Assembly: GCF_010500915.1 (NCBI RefSeq) | Contig: NZ_JAAAWP010000017.1 | Span: 1 to 48,179 of the forward strand | Origin: Alteromonas hispanica | Lineage (GTDB): Bacteria; Pseudomonadota; Gammaproteobacteria; Enterobacterales; Alteromonadaceae | Direction of reading: 5' to 3' | Length of the DNA stretch: 48,179 nt | Part shown: one piece after another, positions 34,109 to 43,136 of the stretch | Position numbering within the stretch: the first letter of the stretch is position 1 | Layout: the number at the start of each line of letters is the position of its first letter | Made by a program: the position numbers and the translations under genes | The notes under the pieces: generated by a model | Database searches by the model: none | What the model was told of the DNA's origin: nothing | Seen by the model: the letters and a program-made list of their open reading frames with translations, nothing else

Positions 34109-34993
34109 ATGGACCATCCGCTCATTGCCTTTAATCAGCAAAGCGCTGCGCATTTACTCGCTAATTACCTTAATAGCCAAGGTATCCACTCTTCCGTCTC
34201 CGAGTCTGGCTCATCGCAAAAATCATCGTCTGAATTTATAGTTGTGCTCAAAGATGCTGAGCAAACCGCTCAAGCTGAACTCATTGCTAAAGACTTTCTT
34301 GCCAACCCAACACACCCTAAATATCAGCAAGCCGCATGGGATAGCGGCCAAAACGTAAAGCTGGCATCCTCTGGTAGCAGTTTTTCTGTTGGTGAGCTTT
34401 TCGCAAATGCTGTTTCAACCCCGTTTACGTCGCTTATTTTTATGTTGTGCGTATGTGTCTATGGAATTTTTAAGTTAGGGTTATTCGCTCCTTTTCCCCA
34501 ACAGCTGCTCATGCAGCCCTTTGGTTTGTTGGCTGAAAATAACCAATGGTGGCGTTTGTTAGGCCCTGCGTTTATTCATTTCAGCATACTGCATATTGTG
34601 TTTAATCTTTTGTGGTGGAGCATGCTCGGCGCCAAAATTGAGCGTACGTTTGGCGTATCAATGCTGTGCATTGTGTTCGTTGTATCGGCAGTTGTATCAA
34701 ACGCAGCACAAGCCTTATTTAGCGAGCCTGTTTCGTCCAACATATTTTTATTTGGTGGTTTATCTGGTGTGGTATACGCCGTAATGGGCTTTGTGTGGTG
34801 GTTAGGGTGGTTGCGACCGCAATGGGGGCTATCGTTGCCTAATTCCATTGTTGGTTTTATGTTGGTGTGGTTGGTATTGGGCTACGCAGATATTTTATGG
34901 GTCAATATGGCTAATGCAGCCCATACAGCTGGTTTGATAACAGGGTGCTTGTTAGCCGGCGTATTAAGCTTAGGGTCTGGAAAATCTAAATAA
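34109..34993 (+). CDS. glpG: Rhomboid intramembrane serine protease GlpG
   Basis: GlpG cleaves membrane proteins inside the inner membrane. The 294-residue protein has a soluble N-terminal domain (about residues 1-95) and a six-helix rhomboid core. The catalytic pair is intact: Ser219 in GGLSGVVYAVMG (GxSG) and His272 in NAAHTAGLITG. The conserved WWRLLGPAFIHFSILHIVFNLLWW (about residues 148-171) is present in the second and third helices. It has an upstream terminator and lies beside glpE, as in many relatives. Substrate is unknown. Confidence 0.95.
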   Translation: MDHPLIAFNQQSAAHLLANYLNSQGIHSSVSESGSSQKSSSEFIVVLKDAEQTAQAELIAKDFLANPTHPKYQQAAWDSGQNVKLASSGSSFSVGELFANAVSTPFTSLIFMLCVCVYGIFKLGLFAPFPQQLLMQPFGLLAENNQWWRLLGPAFIHFSILHIVFNLLWWSMLGAKIERTFGVSMLCIVFVVSAVVSNAAQALFSEPVSSNIFLFGGLSGVVYAVMGFVWWLGWLRPQWGLSLPNSIVGFMLVWLVLGYADILWVNMANAAHTAGLITGCLLAGVLSLGSGKSK

Positions 34994-35012
34994 AGCCGGC
35001 AGCGTCAGTCTC

Positions 35013-35429
35013 TTAATCGCCCTGATAAAGATACTTTGTGAAGATCACGTTCTTTACTACTTCACCGCCAGTTTCTTGCTTCATGTGCTCTTTAAGCGCT
35101 TTTAAAAGTGCTAGGCGAATGTCTTCGCGCCCTTTTAACGACTTCACTTTTTCGGCGGGTTGTTGACCAAAAATTTCGATTGCCGTAGAGCGCAGAAGAG
35201 GCATGTGATGTTCAGCAATTTCCAGCTGGTCTACATCGTATATCATCAATTCAACTTGAACGCGCACATAGCCTAACTTGCTAGAACTATCGCTTATATA
35301 GTTTGTTACAATCTCGGGTTCTAGGCCAATGTAGGCAAACTGTGATTTTTCTTGAGCCTGAGCAGAAAACGATACGCTTAATAATAACGTGCTTAACGCT
35401 AAACAATGTAAAATGAAAGACTTGGGCAT
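35013..35429 (-). CDS. FliL-like exported protein
   Basis: A 138-residue protein whose C-terminal part matches FliL family proteins of the flagellar motor: LGYVRVQVELMIYD (about residues 52-65), HHMPLLRSTAIEIFGQQ and VVKNVIFTKYLYQ at the end. The N terminus is a cleavable-looking signal (about residues 1-25, ending AQAQ) rather than the membrane anchor of classical FliL, so it may be periplasmic. No flagellar gene is nearby; it sits between glpG and ubiC. Function as a true motor component is uncertain. Confidence 0.8.
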   Translation of the reverse strand: MPKSFILHCLALSTLLLSVSFSAQAQEKSQFAYIGLEPEIVTNYISDSSSKLGYVRVQVELMIYDVDQLEIAEHHMPLLRSTAIEIFGQQPAEKVKSLKGREDIRLALLKALKEHMKQETGGEVVKNVIFTKYLYQGD

Positions 35430-35493
35430 GGTGAAAACCGAAAAGTGATAAAATTTTGATCAGCCTTATTGTAGCAAAGCTGCGCCTAAACGC

Positions 35494-35520
35494 ACTACTG
35501 CAAAAGTAGTACACCACTAC
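35494..35520. repeat. Overlapping inverted repeats ACTACT/AGTAGT/ACTAC
   Basis: ACTACT (35494-35499) can pair with AGTAGT (35505-35510), and the same GTAGT (35506-35510) can pair with ACTAC (35516-35520). Two mutually exclusive small hairpins are possible in the divergent region between the FliL-like gene and ubiC. No function can be assigned. Confidence 0.4.
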
Positions 35521-35664
35521 AAAGGTGCGAATAGCACAAAGCCCTTTGTTTATGTTCTACAACATCTTACGCTTATTAACTATGTAAAGTTTAGCGTTGA
35601 AGGCAATTACAGTGCATAAATAAATGTTATCATGCAAAAAGACTAAGAAAGAGAGTGTGTTGAA

Positions 35665-36237
35665 GTGAGCTTTACCGCTACATTCCCTGTTGGCCTTACT
35701 GTTGAATGGATGCCTCCAGAAGACGCAAATATACCCAATGTAACCTTAAAAGATTGGCTGTTAGATACGGGCTCGTTAACAGATAGAGTACAGTCGCTTT
35801 GTAATAGCTTCTCGTTGCGCTTGTTAGGTCAAGAAGTGTTAACCCCTCACAAAAATGAGCTATCTCTACTGCAAGGGAACAAAGAGACCCATCATCAGGC
35901 CACTTCTTACCAAGTACGAGAAATCCTTTTGTGCGATAACGACAGTCCTTGGGTGTTTGCCCGCTCTGTTATCCCCCAAGCCATTATAGACGCCGAGTTA
36001 TCAAATCTAGGCCGTGAACCTTTAGGAAAGCGGTTATTTAATGATAAACGTTTTTTACGGTCGGAATTTCAGGTGTGTAAGCTGTCGTCGGCACAAGCTA
36101 CCCAGTTAGGAGGCGATACTAGCCATAGCTTGTGGGGTAGACGTTCTGTATTTACTTTTGAAGCTCACCACCTAATAGTGGCTGAAGTTTTCCTGCCCCC
36201 GTCGCCAGTTTATGCCTCAAATGGCGTATATTTGTAG
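35665..36237 (+). CDS. ubiC: Chorismate lyase (UbiC)
   Basis: UbiC converts chorismate to 4-hydroxybenzoate and pyruvate, the first step of ubiquinone synthesis. The 190-residue size fits. It starts with GTG at 35665. Conserved segments are VREILLCDNDSPWVFARSVIP (about residues 91-111, with the Arg that binds substrate), LGREPLGKRLF and the late SLWGRRSVFTFEAHHLIVAEVFLP. The catalytic Glu is likely in the final segment. It is followed by ubiA after a 24-base gap in the same direction. Confidence 0.92.
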   Translation: MSFTATFPVGLTVEWMPPEDANIPNVTLKDWLLDTGSLTDRVQSLCNSFSLRLLGQEVLTPHKNELSLLQGNKETHHQATSYQVREILLCDNDSPWVFARSVIPQAIIDAELSNLGREPLGKRLFNDKRFLRSEFQVCKLSSAQATQLGGDTSHSLWGRRSVFTFEAHHLIVAEVFLPPSPVYASNGVYL

Positions 36238-36261
36238 GTCATTAATGAGTGAGAAGTGGAC

Positions 36262-37125
36262 ATGAAACAGTATAACTGGAGCGCATATGCTCGCTTAATG
36301 CGCTTAGACAAGCCCATTGGCTTTTACCTTTTACTCTGGCCAACTCTATGGGCATTAATTATTGCTTCACAGGGGTTACCATCGCTCGGTATTACCGCTA
36401 TTTTTATCGCGGGAGTGATTGTTATGCGCTGTGCAGGGTGTGTTATTAATGACTATGCCGATAGAAAGGTTGATGGAAGTGTAAAGCGTACCGCTGCTCG
36501 GCCCCTAGCTACAGGTGAGGTGACGTCAAAACAAGCGTTGCAGCTTTTCGCTTTGCTCATTGCCATTGCGTTTGTCCTGGTTCTGTTTTTAAATTGGCAA
36601 ACCATAGCGCTATCTGTGGTGGCACTGTTACTTGCTGCTTCATATCCCTTCATGAAACGCTACACGCATTTGCCACAGGCTGTTTTGGGTGCCGCATTTG
36701 GGTGGGCTATCCCCATGGCATTTATGGCGGTATTAGAAACTGTACCTGCCTATGGCTGGTGGTTGTTTATAGCCAACCTCACTTGGACAGTTGCTTACGA
36801 TACTATGTACGCCATGGTAGACAGAGACGACGACCTTAAAATTGGAGTGAAGTCTTCTGCAATATTATTTGGCAAGCACGATGTCACTATAGTTATGCTT
36901 TTAGAGGCAGTTACTCTTACTATTCTGTGGGGCGTTGGTTTAGCGATAGGGGCCGCATGGCCATACTTTGTGTCTGTTTTAGCAGCTGGTTTATTATGTG
37001 TAAGGCATTACCAACTAATAAAACGCAGACAGCGCGAGGGCTGTTTTACTGCGTTTTTGGAAAGTCATAAAGTCGGTCTTTGTATAACCATCGGACTAGC
37101 GGCGAATTATTTATTTTTCGTTTAA
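36262..37125 (+). CDS. ubiA: 4-hydroxybenzoate polyprenyltransferase (UbiA)
   Basis: UbiA attaches the polyprenyl chain to 4-hydroxybenzoate in the inner membrane. The ATG at 36262 gives 287 residues starting MKQYNWSAYARLMRLDKPIG; a GTG at 36256 is less likely. Both aspartate motifs are present: VINDYADRKVDG (about residues 67-78, NDxxD) and TMYAMVDRDDDLKIGVKS (about 186-203, DxxxD). Eight to nine hydrophobic segments are visible. It ends 15 bases inside the convergent ubiK gene. Together with ubiC and ubiK it makes a ubiquinone cluster. Confidence 0.95.
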   Translation: MKQYNWSAYARLMRLDKPIGFYLLLWPTLWALIIASQGLPSLGITAIFIAGVIVMRCAGCVINDYADRKVDGSVKRTAARPLATGEVTSKQALQLFALLIAIAFVLVLFLNWQTIALSVVALLLAASYPFMKRYTHLPQAVLGAAFGWAIPMAFMAVLETVPAYGWWLFIANLTWTVAYDTMYAMVDRDDDLKIGVKSSAILFGKHDVTIVMLLEAVTLTILWGVGLAIGAAWPYFVSVLAAGLLCVRHYQLIKRRQREGCFTAFLESHKVGLCITIGLAANYLFFV

Positions 37126-37362
37126 CTGGCTTTCAAGCTCGGTAATACGCGCTTCCATCATATCCAGTTTTTCACGTGTTCTAATGAGCACCTGGCTTTG
37201 AATATCAAATTCTTCGCGTGTGACTAAATCGAGTTTCGACAGCTGCGACTGAAGTACTGTTTTTACACGTGATTCTGCGCCTTCGGCCATATTTTTTACG
37301 CCTGGCGGTACAGCATCTGCAATCTGTTTTGCTAACTCTTCTAGTTTTTTCGGATCCAGCAT
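37111..37362 (-). CDS. ubiK: Ubiquinone accessory factor UbiK (BMFP family)
   Basis: An 83-residue, mostly helical protein matching UbiK/YqiC, a membrane-associated factor that helps later ubiquinone hydroxylation steps. The N-terminal LDPKKLEELAKQIADAVPPG is amphipathic, and the C-terminal MMEARITELESQLN stretch forms a coiled coil expected to trimerise. The gene overlaps the 3' end of ubiA by 15 bases in convergent orientation, so antisense overlap of transcripts is unavoidable unless both end precisely. Confidence 0.92.
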   Translation of the reverse strand: MLDPKKLEELAKQIADAVPPGVKNMAEGAESRVKTVLQSQLSKLDLVTREEFDIQSQVLIRTREKLDMMEARITELESQLNEK

Positions 37363-37580
37363 GGAATTCCCTTATAATACACAGCTCAAAATAGTCATTC
37401 TATTCTATCGGTATCGACACGACATGCAATGAAAACCGTGAACCGCAAAATTAGCTAGCCGGTCTAGGCCGTTTATTACGCGTATCTTTTTACAGGTATC
37501 TTTGCACTACGTTTGACTGATGACAAAATCAACGTGATTTATTCGTCACCGACGACTATTAACTCTGCTTTAGGAACACA

Positions 37581-39596
37581 ATGAAACTCAATGATGCTCA
37601 AGAATCTGCTGTTACCTACGTATCTGGCCCGTGTTTAGTATTAGCAGGGGCTGGCAGCGGTAAAACACGAGTCATTACAAATAAAATCGCCCATTTAGTT
37701 CGCAACTGCGATATGCCGGCACGCTATATCGCGGCGGTAACGTTTACTAACAAAGCTGCTCGTGAAATGAAAGAGCGGGTGGCTCAAACCTTAGGAAAGC
37801 CCGAGGCAAGAGGGTTAAAAGTATCTACATTTCACACGTTAGGTTTAAACATAATTAAATCGCATGTGAAAGATTTGGGCCTTAAGCCGGGGTTCTCGCT
37901 CTTTGATGATAAAGACTCCATTTCTCTGCTTACTGACCTTACAGCCGACACGCTTGACGGCGACAAAGACCAATTAAAACTGCTGCAAAGTTGTATTTCT
38001 AATTGGAAGAACGATCTTATTTTGCCCGATATGCTGCTTAAACAAGCCACAAGCACGGGAGAAAAAGAGTTTGCAGAAGCCTACCGGCGCTATCAAGATA
38101 ACCTTAAAGCTTACAACGCATTAGACTTCGACGACCTTATATTGCTGCCCACTTTATTGCTGAAAACAAGCGAAGAAATAAGGACAAAGTGGCAAAATAA
38201 AATACGCTATCTACTGGTTGATGAATATCAAGATACAAACACCAGTCAGTATGAGTTAGTGAAGCTGTTGGTAGGCGAGCGCTCTCGATTTACCGTGGTG
38301 GGAGACGACGACCAATCTATTTATTCATGGCGCGGTGCGAAGCCTCAAAATCTAAACCTATTGCAAAAAGATTTTCCGCGCCTAAACGTTATTAAACTTC
38401 AGCAGAACTATCGTTCGTCTGGACGCATATTGCACTGTGCAAATATTCTCATTCAAAACAATCCGCATTTATTCGATAAAACCCTATTTTCTGAGCTTCA
38501 TTACGGCGAACCTTTAAAAGTGATTGAAGCAAAAAACGAAGAGCACGAAGCGGAGAGGGTTGTTGCCGAGCTGCTGGCGCACAAGTTTATGAACCGTACA
38601 AAGTTTAAAGATTACGCCATTCTTTATCGCGGTAATCACCAAAGTCGTTTGTTCGAAAAGTTACTCATGAGTAACCGTATTCCCTACAAAATAAGTGGGG
38701 GCATGTCATTCTTCGGTCGCACTGAAGTGAAAGACATCATGGCTTACCTACGGCTTCTGGTAAACCAAGACGATGACAATGCGTTGCTGCGGGTAATTAA
38801 TACGCCGGGGCGGGGTATTGGTAGAGCTACCTTAGAAAAGCTGGGTAACTTTGCAAATAGCCTGGGGGTTTCGATGTTCGAAGCTGCTACGCACAATAAC
38901 TTAAATAGTGTGCTGCCGGATAAAGCATTTCATTCGGTGTCAGGCTTTGCGCGCTGGATTGTTGAATTGTCTGATAACGCTGAGCGTGGAAATACGGTAG
39001 AGGCAGTGAGAAGTATGATCCGTACCATGGGGTACGAAGAGTGGTTATACGAAACTAGCGCAAGTCCTAAAGCTGCGGAAATGGCGATGGCTAACGTAAG
39101 TACACTGTTTGGTTGGGTGAACGATATGTTAGAGGGGAACGATCTCGACAGCCCCATGACGCTAAATGAAGTGGTAAATCGCTTAATACTTCGCGACATG
39201 ATGGAGCGGGGAGAAGAAGACGGTGAAAGCGACCAAGTTCAACTCATGACGCTACACGCGTCTAAGGGCCTTGAGTTCCCCATTGTATTTTTAGTGGGTA
39301 TGGAAGAGGGCTTACTACCTCACCAAAGCAGTGTCGATGAAGATAATGTAGAGGAAGAGCGCCGTTTAGCTTACGTAGGAATAACCCGAGCGCAACGAGA
39401 GCTTATCTTTAGTTTGGCAAAAGAGCGCAGGCAGTTTGGTGAAGTTATTCAGCCCGAGCCAAGTCGATTCTTATTTGAATTGCCCCCAGACGATATCCAG
39501 TGGGAAAATCAAAAACCAAAAGCGACAAAAGAAGAGCGCCAACAAAAAGCGCAGGTAGGAATTGCAAATTTACGGGATATATTAGGTAAAAAATAA
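37581..39596 (+). CDS. rep: ATP-dependent DNA helicase Rep
   Basis: Rep is a UvrD-type superfamily 1 helicase that clears replication forks. The 671-residue length and start [20 protein letters not shown] are right for Rep, and not UvrD, which begins differently. Motifs seen are Walker [15 protein letters not shown] (about residues 22-35), [21 protein letters not shown] (about 213-220), [13 protein letters not shown], and the late [21 protein letters not shown] and [13 protein letters not shown]. All helicase motifs appear intact. It is monocistronic, converging on a GGDEF-EAL gene. Confidence 0.95.
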   Translation: MKLNDAQESAVTYVSGPCLVLAGAGSGKTRVITNKIAHLVRNCDMPARYIAAVTFTNKAAREMKERVAQTLGKPEARGLKVSTFHTLGLNIIKSHVKDLGLKPGFSLFDDKDSISLLTDLTADTLDGDKDQLKLLQSCISNWKNDLILPDMLLKQATSTGEKEFAEAYRRYQDNLKAYNALDFDDLILLPTLLLKTSEEIRTKWQNKIRYLLVDEYQDTNTSQYELVKLLVGERSRFTVVGDDDQSIYSWRGAKPQNLNLLQKDFPRLNVIKLQQNYRSSGRILHCANILIQNNPHLFDKTLFSELHYGEPLKVIEAKNEEHEAERVVAELLAHKFMNRTKFKDYAILYRGNHQSRLFEKLLMSNRIPYKISGGMSFFGRTEVKDIMAYLRLLVNQDDDNALLRVINTPGRGIGRATLEKLGNFANSLGVSMFEAATHNNLNSVLPDKAFHSVSGFARWIVELSDNAERGNTVEAVRSMIRTMGYEEWLYETSASPKAAEMAMANVSTLFGWVNDMLEGNDLDSPMTLNEVVNRLILRDMMERGEEDGESDQVQLMTLHASKGLEFPIVFLVGMEEGLLPHQSSVDEDNVEEERRLAYVGITRAQRELIFSLAKERRQFGEVIQPEPSRFLFELPPDDIQWENQKPKATKEERQQKAQVGIANLRDILGKK

Positions 39597-39647
39597 AAAA
39601 GTAAATGTTTACTAACTACGAAGCGCAGAGCGCAGAGAAGTGTACAG

Positions 39648-42248
39648 TTACTCGGTGACCTTAGACATATCCAGTACAGTTGCGCGTTCAAGCGCTTTGC
39701 CCTGTCCGTAAACACAATCAATGTCGTTAAGAGCATCAAGCTGAGATTTAGCGTCTACACCCTCAGCGATTACACTGAATTTTAAATGCTCAGAAATCAA
39801 CATGACAGACTGAATAAGTTTTAGGTTACGTTGTGATCGTGGTAGGGATTTAACAAATCGATGATCAATTTTAATGAAGTCGAAAGGGTAGGCAAATAAA
39901 TAGCTAAGAGAGGCTAAGCCGCTACCAAAGTTATCTAATACCAAGGTGACACCAGCGCGCTTAAGCTTTTTAATGGCTGGGAGTATAAACTGCGAGCGAC
40001 GATTTAAATCATTTTCATCGAACTCAAACACCAATTGCTTGGCTTTAACGCCTTGCTCTGCAATAACTTCGGTCATTCGATTGACCATAGAGGGCTGTAA
40101 TAGATGATTTATTGAAACGTTTACAGCAATACGCTCTATAGGAGTATCGGTAGACTCATAACGCTTAATTAATTCGCACGCTTTTGTCAGCTGAAAGAGA
40201 TCCAAATCAATCGTTAGCCCGCTGTGTTCTGCAACTTGCCTAAATTGCTCTCGCGCAATTTTCCCGTAAGTGGGATGAGACCAGCGAATATACATTTCTC
40301 TATACAGAGTGGTTTTATCACCAAGATTGACTACCGGCTGTAAAAAGTAATCAAACTCTTCATCTCTTAGTGCTCGTCTAAACTCATTCTCTAGCTCAAG
40401 CTCTTCAATTAACCTTTCACGCATGCTCTTATCGAACATTACAAAGCGCCCACGGCCCAGTGTTTTTGCTTGATACATGGCGGCATCTGCATCGCGCAAC
40501 ACTTCATCAGCGGCATTGTAGTAACTTTGAATGTGAGCAATACCAATACTTGCTCCAGAGTACATTTCTCGACCATCCAGTAAAAACGGCTCTGAAATAG
40601 ACGAAATAATGCGACGAGCTACTTCTTCTACATCGCTACTGTCTTCAAAGTTATCCAATAAGACAACGAACTCATCACCGCCTAAGCGGGCCAATAAATC
40701 ATGGCCGCGAATGCAAAGCGCAATGCGTTTCGACACTTCAATTAAAAATTCATCGCCAGCGTGGTGACCTAATGTATCGTTAATTACTTTAAAGCGGTCT
40801 AAATCGATAAATAGTACCGCAAACATGTTTTCGCTATAACGCTGCTTGCTAGCAACGGCTAATTCTAAGCGGCTAGTAAACATGGCTCGGTTGGGTAAGT
40901 CGGTAAGAGAGTCGTGATGAGCGTCGTGAATAAGCTTTAATTCAATTTCTTTACGTTCATCAATTTGCTGCTGTAAAAAGCTGTTAGCGCGGTTTAATTC
41001 AGCAGTGCGCTCTTTTACTCGCTCTTCTAACTGAAGATTATACTTTTGAATTGCCTCGGTGTTGCTCTTGCGCTCCATAGCCACAGCAATATGGTGCGAA
41101 ACAAAGCGCAAAAGTTCTTGGTCTCTCGCAGTATATTTGGCGTGCTTACCATAAGTTTGTACTGCGATCACACCGGCAATATCGCCATCTACAACTAGCG
41201 GTGAGCCCAGCCAAGAGTTAGCACTCTTAAGCATTTTCTGAGCAACGGTAACGTCTAGTTCACCGCTTTCAGCCAATTGTAAAACGCGAGGCGGGTTTAT
41301 TAATTCCGCTTGACCAGTGCGAAGCACAAACTCAGTTAAACCACGACTCATTGGCCTTGAATTTATACTGGCCTGATTAGTATCACTGAAGTAAGGAAAC
41401 TCTAGTTTGTTCTGCTCTTTATCTACAATAGCGATGTAACAGTTTGGCGCACTAATAAGCCTGGCGAGAATTTCATGCAGACTTGAATAGAAGACGTTCA
41501 TATCGCCTTCAAGGTTGGCCGCTAACTCTGATATTTCAAATAACGCCTGCTGCAGCGATTCTACTTTTTGGCGTTCAAGAATTTCTTCTTGTAAATCGTC
41601 GTTAGTTCGTCTCAACTGTCGCGTGCGATCACGAATAGTGCGTTCAGTAAGCTCTCTGTTTTTAACTCTATCAACAGTGGTTACAATGTGTTGAGACACG
41701 AACAACAGAACCTCAAGGTCTTCTTGCGTGTAGTGAACACCTTCATCGTAGGTTTGAACTACCATAGCCCCTATAACTTGGCTTCCACGTTTAAGTGGTA
41801 CGCCGAGCAGTTCAAAAGGCGGAGAGCCAACAAGTTTAAACCCTAATTCCTTGGAAAGAGATTGCTCTTCGTCACGCTTGTAAAAAAGGTGGTTACCCGA
41901 CTTAAGAATATAGCCGGTCATGCCGTCCATTAACGATTCCGCGGGAAGCTGGTGAACCGTTTGTTCGTCAAATTCATCAACGAAATAAGAAAAGTCGACA
42001 ACATTGCTTTCGGGGTCGTAAAAGGCTACAAAGAAATTGTCTGCGTTCATAAAATCGCCAATGATTTCATGAATAGACGTGTAGAGGTGGTTTAGGTTAC
42101 TAACTGAACTGGCGAGTTCGGAAATATCAAAAAGCGCTTTCTGAACACGTTCAGCGCGCTTGTACTTATCTGTAAGCTGTTGAAGCTGCGGTATAAGTTC
42201 CCGCAGTTCTTCTTCAGACAGCTCAGATTGTGTCGAATTTGATGACAT
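39648..42248 (-). CDS. GAF-GAF-GGDEF-EAL protein with apparently degenerate EAL domain
   Basis: An 866-residue cytoplasmic signalling protein (ATG at 42248; a TTG 12 bases upstream is possible). Two GAF domains (about residues 30-190 and 215-385) each follow a predicted coiled coil, then a GGDEF domain with intact motif at 523-527 (RLGGDEFVVLL) and DALTDLPNRA-like start. The EAL motif site reads EMY at 651-653 (YREMYIRW), and the usual DDFGTG reads DNFGSG, so a metal-binding Asp is replaced by Asn. I expect diguanylate cyclase activity with a non-catalytic, c-di-GMP-binding or regulatory EAL. No transmembrane segment is seen, so the GAF domains must read internal ligands. Confidence 0.9.
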   Translation of the reverse strand: MSSNSTQSELSEEELRELIPQLQQLTDKYKRAERVQKALFDISELASSVSNLNHLYTSIHEIIGDFMNADNFFVAFYDPESNVVDFSYFVDEFDEQTVHQLPAESLMDGMTGYILKSGNHLFYKRDEEQSLSKELGFKLVGSPPFELLGVPLKRGSQVIGAMVVQTYDEGVHYTQEDLEVLLFVSQHIVTTVDRVKNRELTERTIRDRTRQLRRTNDDLQEEILERQKVESLQQALFEISELAANLEGDMNVFYSSLHEILARLISAPNCYIAIVDKEQNKLEFPYFSDTNQASINSRPMSRGLTEFVLRTGQAELINPPRVLQLAESGELDVTVAQKMLKSANSWLGSPLVVDGDIAGVIAVQTYGKHAKYTARDQELLRFVSHHIAVAMERKSNTEAIQKYNLQLEERVKERTAELNRANSFLQQQIDERKEIELKLIHDAHHDSLTDLPNRAMFTSRLELAVASKQRYSENMFAVLFIDLDRFKVINDTLGHHAGDEFLIEVSKRIALCIRGHDLLARLGGDEFVVLLDNFEDSSDVEEVARRIISSISEPFLLDGREMYSGASIGIAHIQSYYNAADEVLRDADAAMYQAKTLGRGRFVMFDKSMRERLIEELELENEFRRALRDEEFDYFLQPVVNLGDKTTLYREMYIRWSHPTYGKIAREQFRQVAEHSGLTIDLDLFQLTKACELIKRYESTDTPIERIAVNVSINHLLQPSMVNRMTEVIAEQGVKAKQLVFEFDENDLNRRSQFILPAIKKLKRAGVTLVLDNFGSGLASLSYLFAYPFDFIKIDHRFVKSLPRSQRNLKLIQSVMLISEHLKFSVIAEGVDAKSQLDALNDIDCVYGQGKALERATVLDMSKVTE

Positions 42249-42352
42249 TCCACTCGCCAATATAAAACTAACATTTTATGTAGCGGAATAACTTACCTCA
42301 TCCACTGAAAAAACGCTAATTTTTCAAACAACTTAAACTAAAGCAGACTAGT

Positions 42353-42760
42353 TTAAATTCCTTCGATCATATACTCGATAGCGGCTTTAATATCGTCTTC
42401 TGAACAGTTGCCACAAGTACCCATTGGAGGCATAGCGTTGATGCCGTTGATAGCATTTTGCCAAACGCCGTCTAAGCCGCGCTCATCAAGGCGTGGTTGC
42501 CAATCTGCTGCTACCTGTAATTTGGGTGCGCCAAGAACGCCTGCGCTGTGACACGCAACGCAAGCAGAATTGTAAATGTCTTCACCAGATTTTGCTCCGC
42601 CTGCCGCAGCAGCGTCGCCTTGTGCTGCTGCGCCTGCAACATGCACTTTACCTAGTGGTTTAATACGATCTGCAATTTCATCGTTACTCATTTCTTGTGC
42701 TTGTGCTGCAAAAACAGTAAGCGCTGTAGCAGCAACAGTTAACCAAGTCTTTAATTTCAC
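42353..42760 (-). CDS. Cytochrome c5 family protein
   Basis: A 135-residue periplasmic monohaem cytochrome. After a signal peptide (about residues 1-21, ending AAQAQ) and an Ala/Gly-rich linker (about 41-58), the haem motif is CVACH (Cys67, Cys70, His71). A Met in NAMPPMG (Met110 or Met113) is the likely sixth ligand, and Cys116 and Cys119 in GTCGNC form the extra disulfide typical of c5 cytochromes. It should carry electrons in the periplasm between membrane complexes and reductases or oxidases. It is monocistronic. Confidence 0.92.
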   Translation of the reverse strand: MKLKTWLTVAATALTVFAAQAQEMSNDEIADRIKPLGKVHVAGAAAQGDAAAAGGAKSGEDIYNSACVACHSAGVLGAPKLQVAADWQPRLDERGLDGVWQNAINGINAMPPMGTCGNCSEDDIKAAIEYMIEGI

Positions 42761-42955
42761 ATCTGTCTCCAGGCAATGATGAATTTGTTTAAAATATAAC
42801 TCGCCAGATTATAACGGTAATTGGCGGTTGAACAACTATTAGAATCCAATTACCTATAAAAAGTAAGGATTTTTAACAATTGGGCTTTGGTAAAATAAAA
42901 AGAAAAGAACAAATTAGTTGATGCTCGCCGTAGCCCTAAGTATCATACGCCCCGT

Positions 42956-42983
42956 TTGCAACGTGTGATTATTAACATACATT
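42956..42983 (+). promoter_or_regulatory. Possible promoter of tRNA-Arg
   Basis: TTGCAA (42956-42961), a 16-base spacer and TACATT (42978-42983) lie about 22 bases before the mature tRNA. The -10 is poor and the assignment is tentative. Confidence 0.35.
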
Positions 42984-43005
42984 AATATCTGCAAACGTCT
43001 TTAAT

Positions 43006-43082
43006 GCACCTGTAGCTCAGCTGGATAGAGTGTCGGCCTCCGAAGCCGAAGGTCGCGCGTTCGAATCGCGCCAGGTGCGCCA
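43006..43082 (+). tRNA. tRNA-Arg (anticodon CCG)
   Basis: A 77-base cloverleaf: acceptor GCACCTG pairs with CAGGTGC, the anticodon loop CTCCGAA lies between TCGGC and GCCGA, and TTCGAAT marks the T loop. The anticodon CCG reads CGG (Arg). The CCA end is encoded. It stands alone, with no neighbouring tRNA. No integrase or duplicated 3' end was seen near it. Confidence 0.97.
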
Positions 43083-43136
43083 TTTCTTCTGTTTAGTTCA
43101 AACAAATCATCGTTTTCACTTTTCAACTGCCACTAC

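Noticed and set aside
43006..43082. tRNA-Arg as an integration site
   Set aside because: No integrase and no second copy of the tRNA 3' end were seen in the window.
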